Shown piece by piece: positions 57,002 through 64,000 of a DNA stretch of 64,000 nt. The notes under the pieces are model-generated. The model worked only from the letters and a program-made list of their open reading frames with translations. It made no database searches and was not told the DNA's origin. Numbering within the stretch: position 1 is the first letter of the stretch; each line of letters opens with the position of its first letter. The position numbers and the translations under genes are program-made. Origin of the DNA: Cupriavidus yeoncheonensis (GTDB taxonomy: Bacteria > Pseudomonadota > Gammaproteobacteria > Burkholderiales > Burkholderiaceae); the NCBI RefSeq assembly GCF_905397275.1, contig NZ_CAJPUY010000014.1, forward strand, positions 123,638-187,637, read 5' to 3'.

Positions 57002-57336
57002 TTACGGGTCCTCAGAGTTTTGAATCTGGTGTGGCGGGAGACGAGAACGAGGGTAACGCCGTAACTTGACGCAGGACTTACTGCGCGCGCTTGGATCAGG
57101 TCACGTGGTCGGCCGGTGCGGCGCTGCGGGGAACGCGGCGCGGGTCACCAGACGGGCTCAATCTTATCTCCCCATCGAGCCTTGGCCGGCCGGCGCATTC
57201 TGGTGCGCCATCCCGACGGCTCTGTATCGTCAGGCATTATGCCACGAGGCGCAGAGAATCCGGCCCGAAATCGGGCCGATTCCTGTTGCAAGTGTATGAA
57301 CCCCAACGCAAAGGCCGCCGCCGCGCAACAAAGTGC
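57002..57336. other. Intergenic region adk / kdsB
   Basis: 335 bases with no supported gene. A compact hairpin CGGCCCG (57261-57267) and CGGGCCG (57272-57278) lies 59 bases past the kdsB stop and may mark its transcript end, though there is no T-run. The promoter of adk must lie in the low-numbered part. Confidence 0.4.
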
Positions 57337-58146
57337 TCAGGGACCTTCCTGCGCCATGCCCTGGGCCCACAGCGCGCGCACGCGATCCAGATCGGCCGGC
57401 GTGTCGACGCCGGGGGCCGGCGCGGCGACCGTTTCGAGCACCGCGATGCGCTCTCCATGCCACATCGCGCGCAGTTGCTCGAGCGCCTCGGTCTGCTCCA
57501 GCGGCGCCGCCGCCAGGGTCGGGAAGCGGCGCAGGAAGCCGGCGCGGTACGCATACAGGCCGATATGGCGCAGGACCGGCATGGGCGGCAGCGGCACCTG
57601 CGCGACCGAGGCGGGCACCGCGGGCACGCCGGCCCAGTCGTCGCGCGACCACGGAATCGGCGCGCGCGAGAAGTACAGCGCACGGCCGGCGGCATCGCAC
57701 ACCACCTTGACCACGTTCGGGTTGAAGACCTCGGCGATGTCGTGCAGCGGATGGGCGGCGGTCGCGACGGCGCAGTCGGGATGATGGGCCAGGTGCAGCG
57801 CGACATCGTCGATCAGTTGCGGATCGATCAGCGGCTCGTCGCCCTGCACGTTGACGACGATGGCGTCGTCGGGCAGCGCAAGCTGTGCCGCCACTTCGGC
57901 CAGGCGGTCCGTGCCCGACGGGTGGTCGGCGCGCGTCAGCACGGCGTCGATCCCGTGCGCGGCGCAGGCTTGTGCCACTGCGGGTGCATCGGTGGCGACC
58001 ACGGTGCGCTGCGCGGACGAGGCATGCGCGCGTTCGGCCACGCGCACGATCATCGGCCGTCCGCCGATATCGGCCAGCGGCTTGTCCGGCAGCCGCGTGG
58101 ACGCGAGCCGCGCGGGGATGACGACGAGGAAGGCCGGGATGCTCAT
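57337..58146 (-). CDS. kdsB: 3-deoxy-manno-octulosonate cytidylyltransferase
   Basis: A 269-aa CMP-Kdo synthetase activating Kdo for LPS inner-core assembly. N-terminal [20 protein letters not shown], then [28 protein letters not shown] and [13 protein letters not shown]. Slightly longer than E. coli KdsB because of an insertion around [14 protein letters not shown]. Follows the Trm112-like gene and lpxK on the same strand, all lipid A/LPS related or conserved with it. Confidence 0.95.
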   Translation of the reverse strand: MSIPAFLVVIPARLASTRLPDKPLADIGGRPMIVRVAERAHASSAQRTVVATDAPAVAQACAAHGIDAVLTRADHPSGTDRLAEVAAQLALPDDAIVVNVQGDEPLIDPQLIDDVALHLAHHPDCAVATAAHPLHDIAEVFNPNVVKVVCDAAGRALYFSRAPIPWSRDDWAGVPAVPASVAQVPLPPMPVLRHIGLYAYRAGFLRRFPTLAAAPLEQTEALEQLRAMWHGERIAVLETVAAPAPGVDTPADLDRVRALWAQGMAQEGP

Positions 58147-58156
58147 GGCGCGGGCC

Positions 58157-58360
58157 TCAGTCCGCCCGCGGCGCGGCCGGATCGATCGCCCGGCCCGGCA
58201 CCGACTGGCGGGCCTCGTCGGCCAGCATGACGGGAATGCCGTCGCGGATCGGGTAGGCCAGCTTGTCGGCGTGGCAGATCAGTTCCTGCGCGGCGCGGTC
58301 GTATTCCAGCTTGCCCTTGCACAGCGGGCAGACCAGGATTTCAAGCAGCCGGTTGTCCAT
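58157..58360 (-). CDS. Trm112-family small protein (YcaR-like)
   Basis: 67 aa. Zinc-ribbon-like start [20 protein letters not shown], a third Cys in [20 protein letters not shown], matching the YcaR/Trm112 family found between lpxK and kdsB in many proteobacteria. The fourth Cys of some relatives is missing. Its start overlaps the lpxK 3' end by 20 bases. Confidence 0.9.
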   Translation of the reverse strand: MDNRLLEILVCPLCKGKLEYDRAAQELICHADKLAYPIRDGIPVMLADEARQSVPGRAIDPAAPRAD

Positions 58361-59438
58361 CTTGGTGTTCCTTGTTGAGGCCGTTGGCGCCGCCCGATGC
58401 GGGTGCCGCCGCGGCCGGGACGCGCGCCTGCACGGCGCGGCGAATCTTGTCGATCAGGCCCGCGTCGATCACGGGCGTGGTGGGGACGACCCAGATGCGC
58501 GGGTCGTCGAATCGCTCGCATTTTACGGCATCCTTCTCGGTGATCAGGATGACGTCGGCGTCGAGCGCGTCGGGGTTGCCGGCAAACGGGTCGACGGCGA
58601 AATCGTAGTGGTCGGGCAGCGGCAGCGTCTTCGGGCTCAGGCCGGCGCCGCGCAGGCTCGCGAAGAAGCGCTCCGGGTTGCCGATGCCGGCCGCGGCCAG
58701 CACGCGGCGCCCGGCAAACGCACTGACCGGCCGCGCCATGGTCGGGTCGTTGAGCTGCCACGCTTCGTCCAGTTCCAGGCGCATGCCATAGACATCGGGC
58801 CGGTCGGGGGTGGCGCGGAAGTTCGGGTCGTTGATCAGCGTGGCGTCGCGCGGGCGCGAAAGCGGCTCGCGCAGCGGGCCGGCGGGCAGCAGCAGGCCGT
58901 TGCCGCCCATGCGGGCGTCGAACATCACGATTTCGAAGTCGCGTTGCAGGCGGTAGTGCTGGAGGCCGTCGTCGAGCAGCAGCACGTTGACGCCGGGGTG
59001 CGACACCAGCATGGCCTGCGCGCATAGCGCGCGGTCAGGGAACACCCAGACCGGCACGTCGGCGGCGCGCGCGATCAGCAGCGGTTCGTCGCCGACGTCC
59101 GATGCCTTCGACGTCGGCTTGACCCGGCGCGGATGCGCGAGCGTGACCCCGTAGCCGCGCGACACCACGCCGGGGCGCAGGCCGGCCTCGGTCAGCGCCT
59201 GCGCCAGCGCGATCACGGCCGGCGTCTTGCCGGTGCCGCCCACGGTCACGTTGCCGACCACGATCACGGGCATCGGCAGCCGGGTGGATTTGAACCAGCC
59301 GTGAAGGTAGCCGTAGCGGCGCACGCGCGCGATCAGGCCGAACAGCAGCGAGAACGGCAGCATTACCCACGCGAACCAGCCCCGGCGCTGCCACTGGGTG
59401 GTCACGAAATCGGCAAGGGCATGGCGCGGAACGGACAT
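58341..59438 (-). CDS. lpxK: Tetraacyldisaccharide 4'-kinase LpxK
   Basis: A 365-aa membrane-anchored kinase that phosphorylates the lipid A precursor at the 4' position. Walker A is [18 protein letters not shown], with [32 protein letters not shown] and [20 protein letters not shown]. The N-terminal hydrophobic segment is [19 protein letters not shown]. Start at 59438 ([11 protein letters not shown]) by homology. Lies between exbD and the Trm112-like gene. Confidence 0.95.
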   Translation of the reverse strand: MSVPRHALADFVTTQWQRRGWFAWVMLPFSLLFGLIARVRRYGYLHGWFKSTRLPMPVIVVGNVTVGGTGKTPAVIALAQALTEAGLRPGVVSRGYGVTLAHPRRVKPTSKASDVGDEPLLIARAADVPVWVFPDRALCAQAMLVSHPGVNVLLLDDGLQHYRLQRDFEIVMFDARMGGNGLLLPAGPLREPLSRPRDATLINDPNFRATPDRPDVYGMRLELDEAWQLNDPTMARPVSAFAGRRVLAAAGIGNPERFFASLRGAGLSPKTLPLPDHYDFAVDPFAGNPDALDADVILITEKDAVKCERFDDPRIWVVPTTPVIDAGLIDKIRRAVQARVPAAAAPASGGANGLNKEHQDGQPAA

Positions 59439-59565
59439 GGGAGGGCAGGGCGAAGGGTTGGTTGGCTGGCGCTGCGGCCAGCCGGACGCGCACATTATGG
59501 GCATTGCCCTGCGCATGCGGCAACCCCGGGCGCCATGTCCTGCCCGGGCCCGATGGCTTGCGGGG

Positions 59566-59997
59566 TCAGCGCGGCTGGGCGCTCTGCGTGGCGAAGGTCA
59601 GGCGCGACAGCCCGGCCAGGCGCGCGGCTTCCATCACGTTGACGACGGCCTGGTGCGTGGCTTGGGCATCGGCGTTGACGATGACCACCGGCGGCTGCCC
59701 GCCCGTGGCCGGACCGGCCGCGGCGCGCAGCTGGTCGGCCAGGGTGGTCACGTCCTTCTGCTCCAGCACCTGCTTGTTGACGGAATAGATGCCGCGCGAA
59801 GACACCGACACGACGATCTCCTGCGGGCGCTGTTGCGCACGCTCGGCATCGGCGGTCGGGAGCTGGATCTGCAGCTCGGTGTAGCGCGAGTAGGTGGTCG
59901 TGATCATCAGGAAGATCAGGATCACGAGCAGTACGTCGATGAGCGGAATCAGGTTGATTTCCGGCTCTTCACGCCGCTGGCGGGAACGGAATCGCAT
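59566..59997 (-). CDS. exbD: ExbD/TolR-family proton-channel subunit
   Basis: A 143-aa inner-membrane protein with one N-terminal helix carrying the proton-carrying Asp ([20 protein letters not shown]) and a periplasmic domain. It works with the adjacent ExbB-like subunit to energise outer-membrane transport. The gene starts 7 bases after exbB; no tonB is visible nearby. Confidence 0.93.
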   Translation of the reverse strand: MRFRSRQRREEPEINLIPLIDVLLVILIFLMITTTYSRYTELQIQLPTADAERAQQRPQEIVVSVSSRGIYSVNKQVLEQKDVTTLADQLRAAAGPATGGQPPVVIVNADAQATHQAVVNVMEAARLAGLSRLTFATQSAQPR

Positions 59998-60004
59998 GGC
60001 GCGC

Positions 60005-60625
60005 TCAGCCGCGCCGCTGCGGCAGGATGGCGTCCAGGAACGCCGTGGCGCGGAATTCCAGTTCGGCCACGTAGTCGTCCACGCGGCGGCGGAAATAGCG
60101 CCAGAAGATCAGTGCCGGAATCGCCACGATCAGGCCGAAGGCGGTGTTGTACAGCGCCACCGAAATACCGTGCGCGAGCTGCTCGGGATTGGCGCCGGTG
60201 CCGCCCTGGCTGCCGAAGATCTCGATCATGCCGATCACGGTGCCAAGCAGCCCCATCAGCGGAGCGACCGAAGCGATGGTGCCCAGCGCGTTCAGGTAGC
60301 GCTCCAGCTCATGGGCGACCACGCGCCCGGCTTCTTCCACGACTTCCTTGGCGGCGTCGCGCGAGGTATGCGGCTGCAGGACGACGTGGCGCAGGCCGGC
60401 CGCGAGCACGCGGCCCAGCGGCGAACTCTGTTCCAGCGTATTGACCACCTCCGGCGTGGCGCGGCGTTGCTGCGCGGCGGAGAGCGCCTCTTCGTAGAGG
60501 CGGGCGGGAAGTACCTTGCTGCGCTTGAGGGTGAGGAAGCGCTCGACGACCAGAGCCAGCGCAAGAACCGAAGCGAGCAGCAGCGGCCAGATCGGCCAGC
60601 CGGCCGCTTGAATGATCGAAAACAA
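60005..60625 (-). CDS. exbB: ExbB/TolQ/MotA-family proton-channel subunit
   Basis: 206 aa from a TTG start at 60625, preceded by GGGGG at ribosome-binding distance and beginning FSIIQAAGWPIWPLLLASVL. Three membrane segments are seen, with the conserved LGTIASVAPLMGLLGTVIGM and NTAFGLIVAIPALIFWRYF. The frame stays open to a GTG at 60727; that start would add an unneeded hydrophobic stretch, so TTG is preferred. Operon with exbD. Confidence 0.9.
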   Translation of the reverse strand: MFSIIQAAGWPIWPLLLASVLALALVVERFLTLKRSKVLPARLYEEALSAAQQRRATPEVVNTLEQSSPLGRVLAAGLRHVVLQPHTSRDAAKEVVEEAGRVVAHELERYLNALGTIASVAPLMGLLGTVIGMIEIFGSQGGTGANPEQLAHGISVALYNTAFGLIVAIPALIFWRYFRRRVDDYVAELEFRATAFLDAILPQRRG

Positions 60626-60835
60626 TTGGACCCCCGAATCGACAACCAGAACGACAACCAAACACCACAAGACAACGACCGGCTTTATATGGCAGGCCTT
60701 GGATACGCGCACACCGAGGCTCTGCACGCAGCGGCACTGCTCCGAAAATCAGGCAGCACTCTAACCCGCGCCATGGCGCGCGGCAAGACGCTGTCAAAGG
60801 GTGTCTCGGCCGCGCATCGGTGCGGTGACGCACAC

Positions 60836-61540
60836 TTTCCACAGCCAGGCGGGACAGGATTGTGGATGGATTGTGGAAAGCGGCCGGACAAGCACCCTAA
60901 GGCATTGATCCGTAAGGGTAAAGGGTGTCCTGCCTGTTTTTTGTGCAGATGGGGTCTCACAGCCTCTATTCGGCTGTGGATAGCCTTTCGCGCGCATCGG
61001 ACGGGGTATACCCGCTGCTTTCCACATGGCTAAGGGACAGGATTGTGGACGGCCTGTGGAAATAGTTCTGAGAAGCGCGCTAAGTCATTGATTTCAATAA
61101 CTAGATGCTTCCCTGCCTAAAAAACGGGCAATGTGGCCCCCAGCATGCTCGCAACGTCCGCTGCCGAAGCCCCGGCTAATGTCAGTCTTTTTCCACACGC
61201 AACTAGGAGAGCATTGTGGACGGGTTGTGGACAACCCTTGGAGATCGATCTTAACTCCTTGATTCATTTGGAGTCGTCGGTCATTGCCTGCAAAATAGGC
61301 AGGAGCACCGCTCGGAGGGGGCGAAACCGGCGTGTGGCCCCTGCGATTCATCTCTCCGAAGGGAGGCGAGGACATCGCAGCGGGGCAGGAGGCGAACGCT
61401 GCACTCTTCCTCATTTGCGCCGAATAGCTCTCTTTTATGCAGAGTTCCTGTGGATAACTTTGTGAACAAGCCCCGGACGCACCCCGTAAGTGATTGACGC
61501 GTAAGGAAATTGGTTACATTGCCTAAGTTTTATTGCAGTC
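60836..61540 (+). repeat. Four degenerate repeat units with paired TGTGGA motifs and fixed internal spacing
   Basis: Units at 60836-60948, 61019-61133, 61190-61300 and 61440-61540. Start-to-start distances are constant. TTTCCACA to first TGTGGA is 25 bases (units 1-3). The first to second TGTGGA is 11, or 12 to a TGTGAA in unit 4. The first TGTGGA to TTGA(T) is 44, 44, 44 and 45. TTGA to TGCCT is 26 in all four. In units 1 and 2, TTTCCACA and TGTGGAAA form a perfect 8-bp inverted repeat. Unit 4 includes TGTGGATAA at 61449-61457, the complement of the consensus DnaA box. Between the motifs the units diverge. Function unknown. Confidence 0.8.
61449..61457 (-). promoter_or_regulatory. Consensus DnaA box
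   Basis: TTATCCACA on the minus strand, a perfect match to the E. coli DnaA consensus. It is the first TGTGGA element of repeat unit 4. A near match TGTGGATAG lies between units 1 and 2 at 60975-60983. Confidence 0.55.
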
Positions 61541-61678
61541 CGAAAATTCATAAGAATCAAAGGGTTGTACCTACTCATGCGGACTCCGGCAGGGGCCTGT
61601 GACAATATCACCACCCTCTTGACATAGCCGTTATGCTGTGGACATGTCCAACGCACGCCGCATGCACGGCGACGCCCC

Positions 61679-63064
61679 ATGCCAGAGCCGCAGAACTTTT
61701 CGCGTGAATTGCCCACTCCGCCCGCCCGAAACCCGCGCGAAGCGATCCCCGTCGGCGAGCTGAACCATGCGATCGCGACCATGCTCGAGCGTGGTTTTCC
61801 GCTGACCTGGGTACGGGGCGAAATCTCCAACTTCACGCGGGCGGCCAGCGGTCACTGGTACTTTTCGCTCAAGGACGCGCGTGCGCAGATTCGCTGCGTG
61901 ATGTTCCGCGGGCGCAACCAGCATGTCGACTTCACGCCACGCGAAGGCGAGGCGGTGGAAGTGCGCGCCGTGGTCACGCTGTACGAAGCGCGCGGCGACC
62001 TGCAGCTGGGCGTGGAGGCCATGCGCCGTGCCGGCCTTGGCAATCTTTACGAGGCATTCCTGCGCCTGAAGGAAAAACTGGCGCAGGCCGGGTTGTTCGC
62101 GCCGGAGCGCAAGCGGCCGGTCCCGGCGCATCCGCGCGCGATCGGCATCATCACTTCATTGCAGGCGGCCGCGCTGCGCGATGTGCTGACCACGCTGCGC
62201 CGGCGCGCGCCGCATGTGCCGGTGACGGTCTATCCGGTGCCGGTGCAGGGCGCCGGCGCCGCGCAGAAGATTGCCGACATGCTCGACCAGGCCAGCGCCC
62301 GGCGCGAATGCGACGTGATCATCCTGTGCCGTGGCGGCGGCAGTATCGAAGACCTGTGGTCCTTCAACGAAGAGGTGGTGGCGCATGCCATTGCGCGCAG
62401 CGCGGTGCCGGTCATCTCGGGCGTGGGCCATGAAACGGATTTCACCATTGCCGATTTCGTGGCCGACGTGCGCGCGCCCACGCCCACCGGCGCGGCCGAA
62501 CTGGTCAGCCCGGACCGCGGGCACCTGCTGGCGCTGACCCGCCGGGCCAGCGAGGGCCTGGTGCAGTCGATGCGTCGCGAACTGGACCGGCGCGCGCAGC
62601 ATCTGGACTGGCTCGCGCGCCGGCTGCGCAGCCCGCAAGCGCAACTCCAGGAGCGGCGCGCGCGTGTCGACAATCTGGCGCGACACTTGCGTTCGGCATT
62701 GCGGGAGACCGTGGTGGCGCAGCGCCACCGTCAGCAGTTGCTGGCCATGCGCTGGACCGCCTGCCGGCCCGACACGGCCGCGGCCAGCGCCGACGTCGGG
62801 CGGCTGTCGCAGCGCATGCAGGCCGCAGCGGCCCGCCAGCAGGAGCGGCAAGCGCAGCGCCTGGCACGCGTCGCGGGCGCGCTTGAGCTCCTGGCACCGC
62901 AACGCACGCTGGAACGCGGCTACGCCGTGCTGCTCGACCCGCGCGGACGCGCGCTGCGTTCGCCGGCCGAACTGCGTGCCGGCAGCGTGGTGGAGGCCCA
63001 CCTGGCCGAAGGCGTGGCGGACCTTGCCATTGCCGCCGTACAGGCCAAACTGGGCGGATTCTGA
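61679..63064 (+). CDS. xseA: Exodeoxyribonuclease VII large subunit
   Basis: A 461-aa nuclease subunit. The N-terminal OB-fold is in [20 protein letters not shown] and [20 protein letters not shown], and the catalytic domain contains [40 protein letters not shown] and [21 protein letters not shown] long coiled-coil region follows, then a conserved C-terminus ([20 protein letters not shown]). The small subunit xseB is not in the window. Followed by sodB. Confidence 0.94.
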   Translation: MPEPQNFSRELPTPPARNPREAIPVGELNHAIATMLERGFPLTWVRGEISNFTRAASGHWYFSLKDARAQIRCVMFRGRNQHVDFTPREGEAVEVRAVVTLYEARGDLQLGVEAMRRAGLGNLYEAFLRLKEKLAQAGLFAPERKRPVPAHPRAIGIITSLQAAALRDVLTTLRRRAPHVPVTVYPVPVQGAGAAQKIADMLDQASARRECDVIILCRGGGSIEDLWSFNEEVVAHAIARSAVPVISGVGHETDFTIADFVADVRAPTPTGAAELVSPDRGHLLALTRRASEGLVQSMRRELDRRAQHLDWLARRLRSPQAQLQERRARVDNLARHLRSALRETVVAQRHRQQLLAMRWTACRPDTAAASADVGRLSQRMQAAAARQQERQAQRLARVAGALELLAPQRTLERGYAVLLDPRGRALRSPAELRAGSVVEAHLAEGVADLAIAAVQAKLGGF

Positions 63065-63195
63065 ACTCCGGCCGCCCCGGCGCGGACAAACTAACATGAC
63101 CTCAGGGGGCTTTGCGCCGCGGTTTGCGTGGGTCTAGCAAGTCTCCTACAATCGGCAATTCCCCGACCACAACCCCAACCCACAGAGACAGAACA

Positions 63196-63777
63196 ATGGA
63201 ACACAAGCTCCCCCCGCTGCCGTACGCACATGATGCCCTGGCTCCGCACATCTCCAAGGAGACGCTGGAGTTCCACCATGACAAGCATCACCAGACCTAC
63301 GTCACCAACCTGAACAACCTCATCAAGGGCACCGAGTTCGAGAACTCGACCCTGGAAGAGATCACCAAGAAGTCGTCCGGCGGCATCTTCAACAACGCCG
63401 CCCAGGTGTGGAACCACACCTTCTACTGGGAATCGATGAAGCCCAACGGCGGCGGCCAGCCGACCGGCGCCCTGGCCGACGCCATCAACGCCAAGTGGGG
63501 CTCGTTCGACAAGTTCAAGGAAGAGTTCACCAAGACCGCTGTCGGCACCTTCGGTTCGGGCTGGGCCTGGCTGGTCAAGAAGGCCGACGGCTCGCTGGAT
63601 CTGGTGTCCACCTCGAACGCCGCCACCCCGCTGACCACCGACGCCAAGCCGCTGCTGACCTGCGACGTGTGGGAACACGCCTACTACATCGACTACCGCA
63701 ATGCCCGTCCGAAGTACGTCGAGGCATTCTGGAACGTCGTGAACTGGGACTTCGCCAGCAAGAACTTCGCCGGCTGA
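63196..63777 (+). CDS. sodB: Iron superoxide dismutase
   Basis: A 193-aa cytoplasmic SOD. Metal ligands: His in [18 protein letters not shown], His in [16 protein letters not shown], and Asp/His in [17 protein letters not shown]. The Gln in AAQVWNH marks the Fe rather than Mn type. Start at 63196 by family length; the frame extends upstream. A 12-bp stem hairpin follows 39 bases after the stop. Confidence 0.96.
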   Translation: MEHKLPPLPYAHDALAPHISKETLEFHHDKHHQTYVTNLNNLIKGTEFENSTLEEITKKSSGGIFNNAAQVWNHTFYWESMKPNGGGQPTGALADAINAKWGSFDKFKEEFTKTAVGTFGSGWAWLVKKADGSLDLVSTSNAATPLTTDAKPLLTCDVWEHAYYIDYRNARPKYVEAFWNVVNWDFASKNFAG

Positions 63778-63816
63778 TCCGTTTCAGCTTCGATGTAAAG
63801 AAAGGGCCCGCCGGGT

Positions 63817-63850
63817 AATGCCGTTCAGTTAAGCGCTGAACGGCATTTTT
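63817..63850 (+). terminator. Hairpin after sodB (terminator and/or IS left end)
   Basis: 12-bp perfect stem AATGCCGTTCAG (63817-63828) and CTGAACGGCATT (63836-63847), 7-nt loop, then TTT. It is a good intrinsic terminator. Its place directly before an IS4-type transposase gene means it could also be the element's left end. Confidence 0.75.
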
Positions 63851-63908
63851 CGTTGTTAGCCGCAGAAGCAGTTGTAAACCGTGAGCCGCATGTTAACTTT
63901 GCGGCGCC

Positions 63909-64000
63909 GTGCTATCCGCTCACCTCAACTATCTACTCGAAGCCCAGCAACCATCCGACTTTGGTCGGCTCGGGCAGCATTTGCCCTACGAGTGGGTTGA
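63909..64000 (+). mobile_element. Start of an IS4-family transposase gene, cut by window edge
   Basis: From a GTG at 63909, after an in-frame stop at 63894-63896, the frame reads 30 residues: LSAHLNYLLEAQQPSDFG, then RLGQHLPYEWV. This matches the N-terminal domain of IS4-family transposases (small helical domain before the DDE core). The rest of the gene, the right end and any target duplication lie outside the window. The left terminal repeat may be within 63817-63847. Confidence 0.65.

Larger units (their letters stand above)
60626..61678. other. Large intergenic region exbB / xseA
   Basis: 1053 bases between divergent genes, with no supported protein gene. It contains the four-unit repeat array described separately (60836-61540), and a TTGACA hexamer at 61619-61624 that may belong to the xseA promoter, although no good -10 is seen. 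Confidence 0.6.

Noticed and set aside
60836..61540. The exbB-xseA repeat array as a CRISPR
   Set aside because: Units are about 170-235 bases apart with imperfect, dispersed motifs; there are no short identical repeats with uniform spacers and no cas genes.
61619..61647. TTGACA hexamer upstream of xseA as a sigma-70 promoter
   Set aside because: No acceptable -10 at 16-18 bases; noted only as a possible -35.

Overview
The window is high-G+C, densely coded bacterial chromosome. Gene content points to the Burkholderiaceae, most likely Cupriavidus or a close Ralstonia relative. The indications are two orphan Bug-family tripartite-tricarboxylate receptors, a PglL-type oligosaccharyltransferase, a pgk-pyk-fba-purCEK-sua5 block, ExbBD-lpxK-Trm112-kdsB-adk order, and neighbouring xseA and sodB. 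The genus is inferred; no rRNA or tRNA gene is present to confirm it.

Layout. 1-3.8 kb: the 3' part of a pglL-like gene, then small envelope genes (glycine-zipper lipoprotein, Tyr/Gly-rich secreted protein, a secreted protein of five exact 13-residue repeats) and a cold-shock/TM/Excalibur fusion. 3.9-9.8 kb: moaC, a BepA-like M48 protease, a conserved protein of unknown function, a YheT-like hydrolase, an NTF2-like protein, waaF and a zinc-finger protein. 10-14.2 kb: a SNF2 helicase and a Bug receptor. 14.3-22 kb (minus strand): pgk, pyk, fba, purC, purE, purK and sua5, linking lower glycolysis to purine synthesis and tRNA t6A. 22.3-28.2 kb: two tandem LuxR-type paralogues, azlCD, dacB and a MarR regulator.

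28.15-30.66 kb looks like an accessory patch. It holds the C-terminal stub of an ABC substrate-binding protein, a PACE efflux gene divergent from a LysR regulator across a perfect 16-bp inverted repeat, and about 870 bp of nested repeats. 30.7-42.5 kb: an MdtABC-type RND pump with its OprM-like outer-membrane factor, divergent from an OmpR/EnvZ-type two-component pair. The MdtC-like subunit carries an unusual Ser/Thr/Gly insertion of about 65 residues.

42.6-51.5 kb: plsY, ybaK, xerD, ogt, a Bug receptor, a chalcone-isomerase-like protein, an AEC transporter, queG, tsaE and amiC. 51.5-56.2 kb: an SBF-like transporter with divergent LysR regulator, a methyltransferase with divergent HTH regulator, and an SDR. 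56.3-60.6 kb: adk, kdsB, a Trm112-like protein, lpxK, exbD and exbB (LPS assembly, energy transduction). 61.7-63.8 kb: xseA and sodB, followed by the left end of an IS4-family element that runs off the window.

The most unusual structure lies in the 1 kb between exbB and xseA. Four degenerate repeat units have near-invariant internal spacing and paired TGTGGA (DnaA-box-like) motifs, and no gene explains them.
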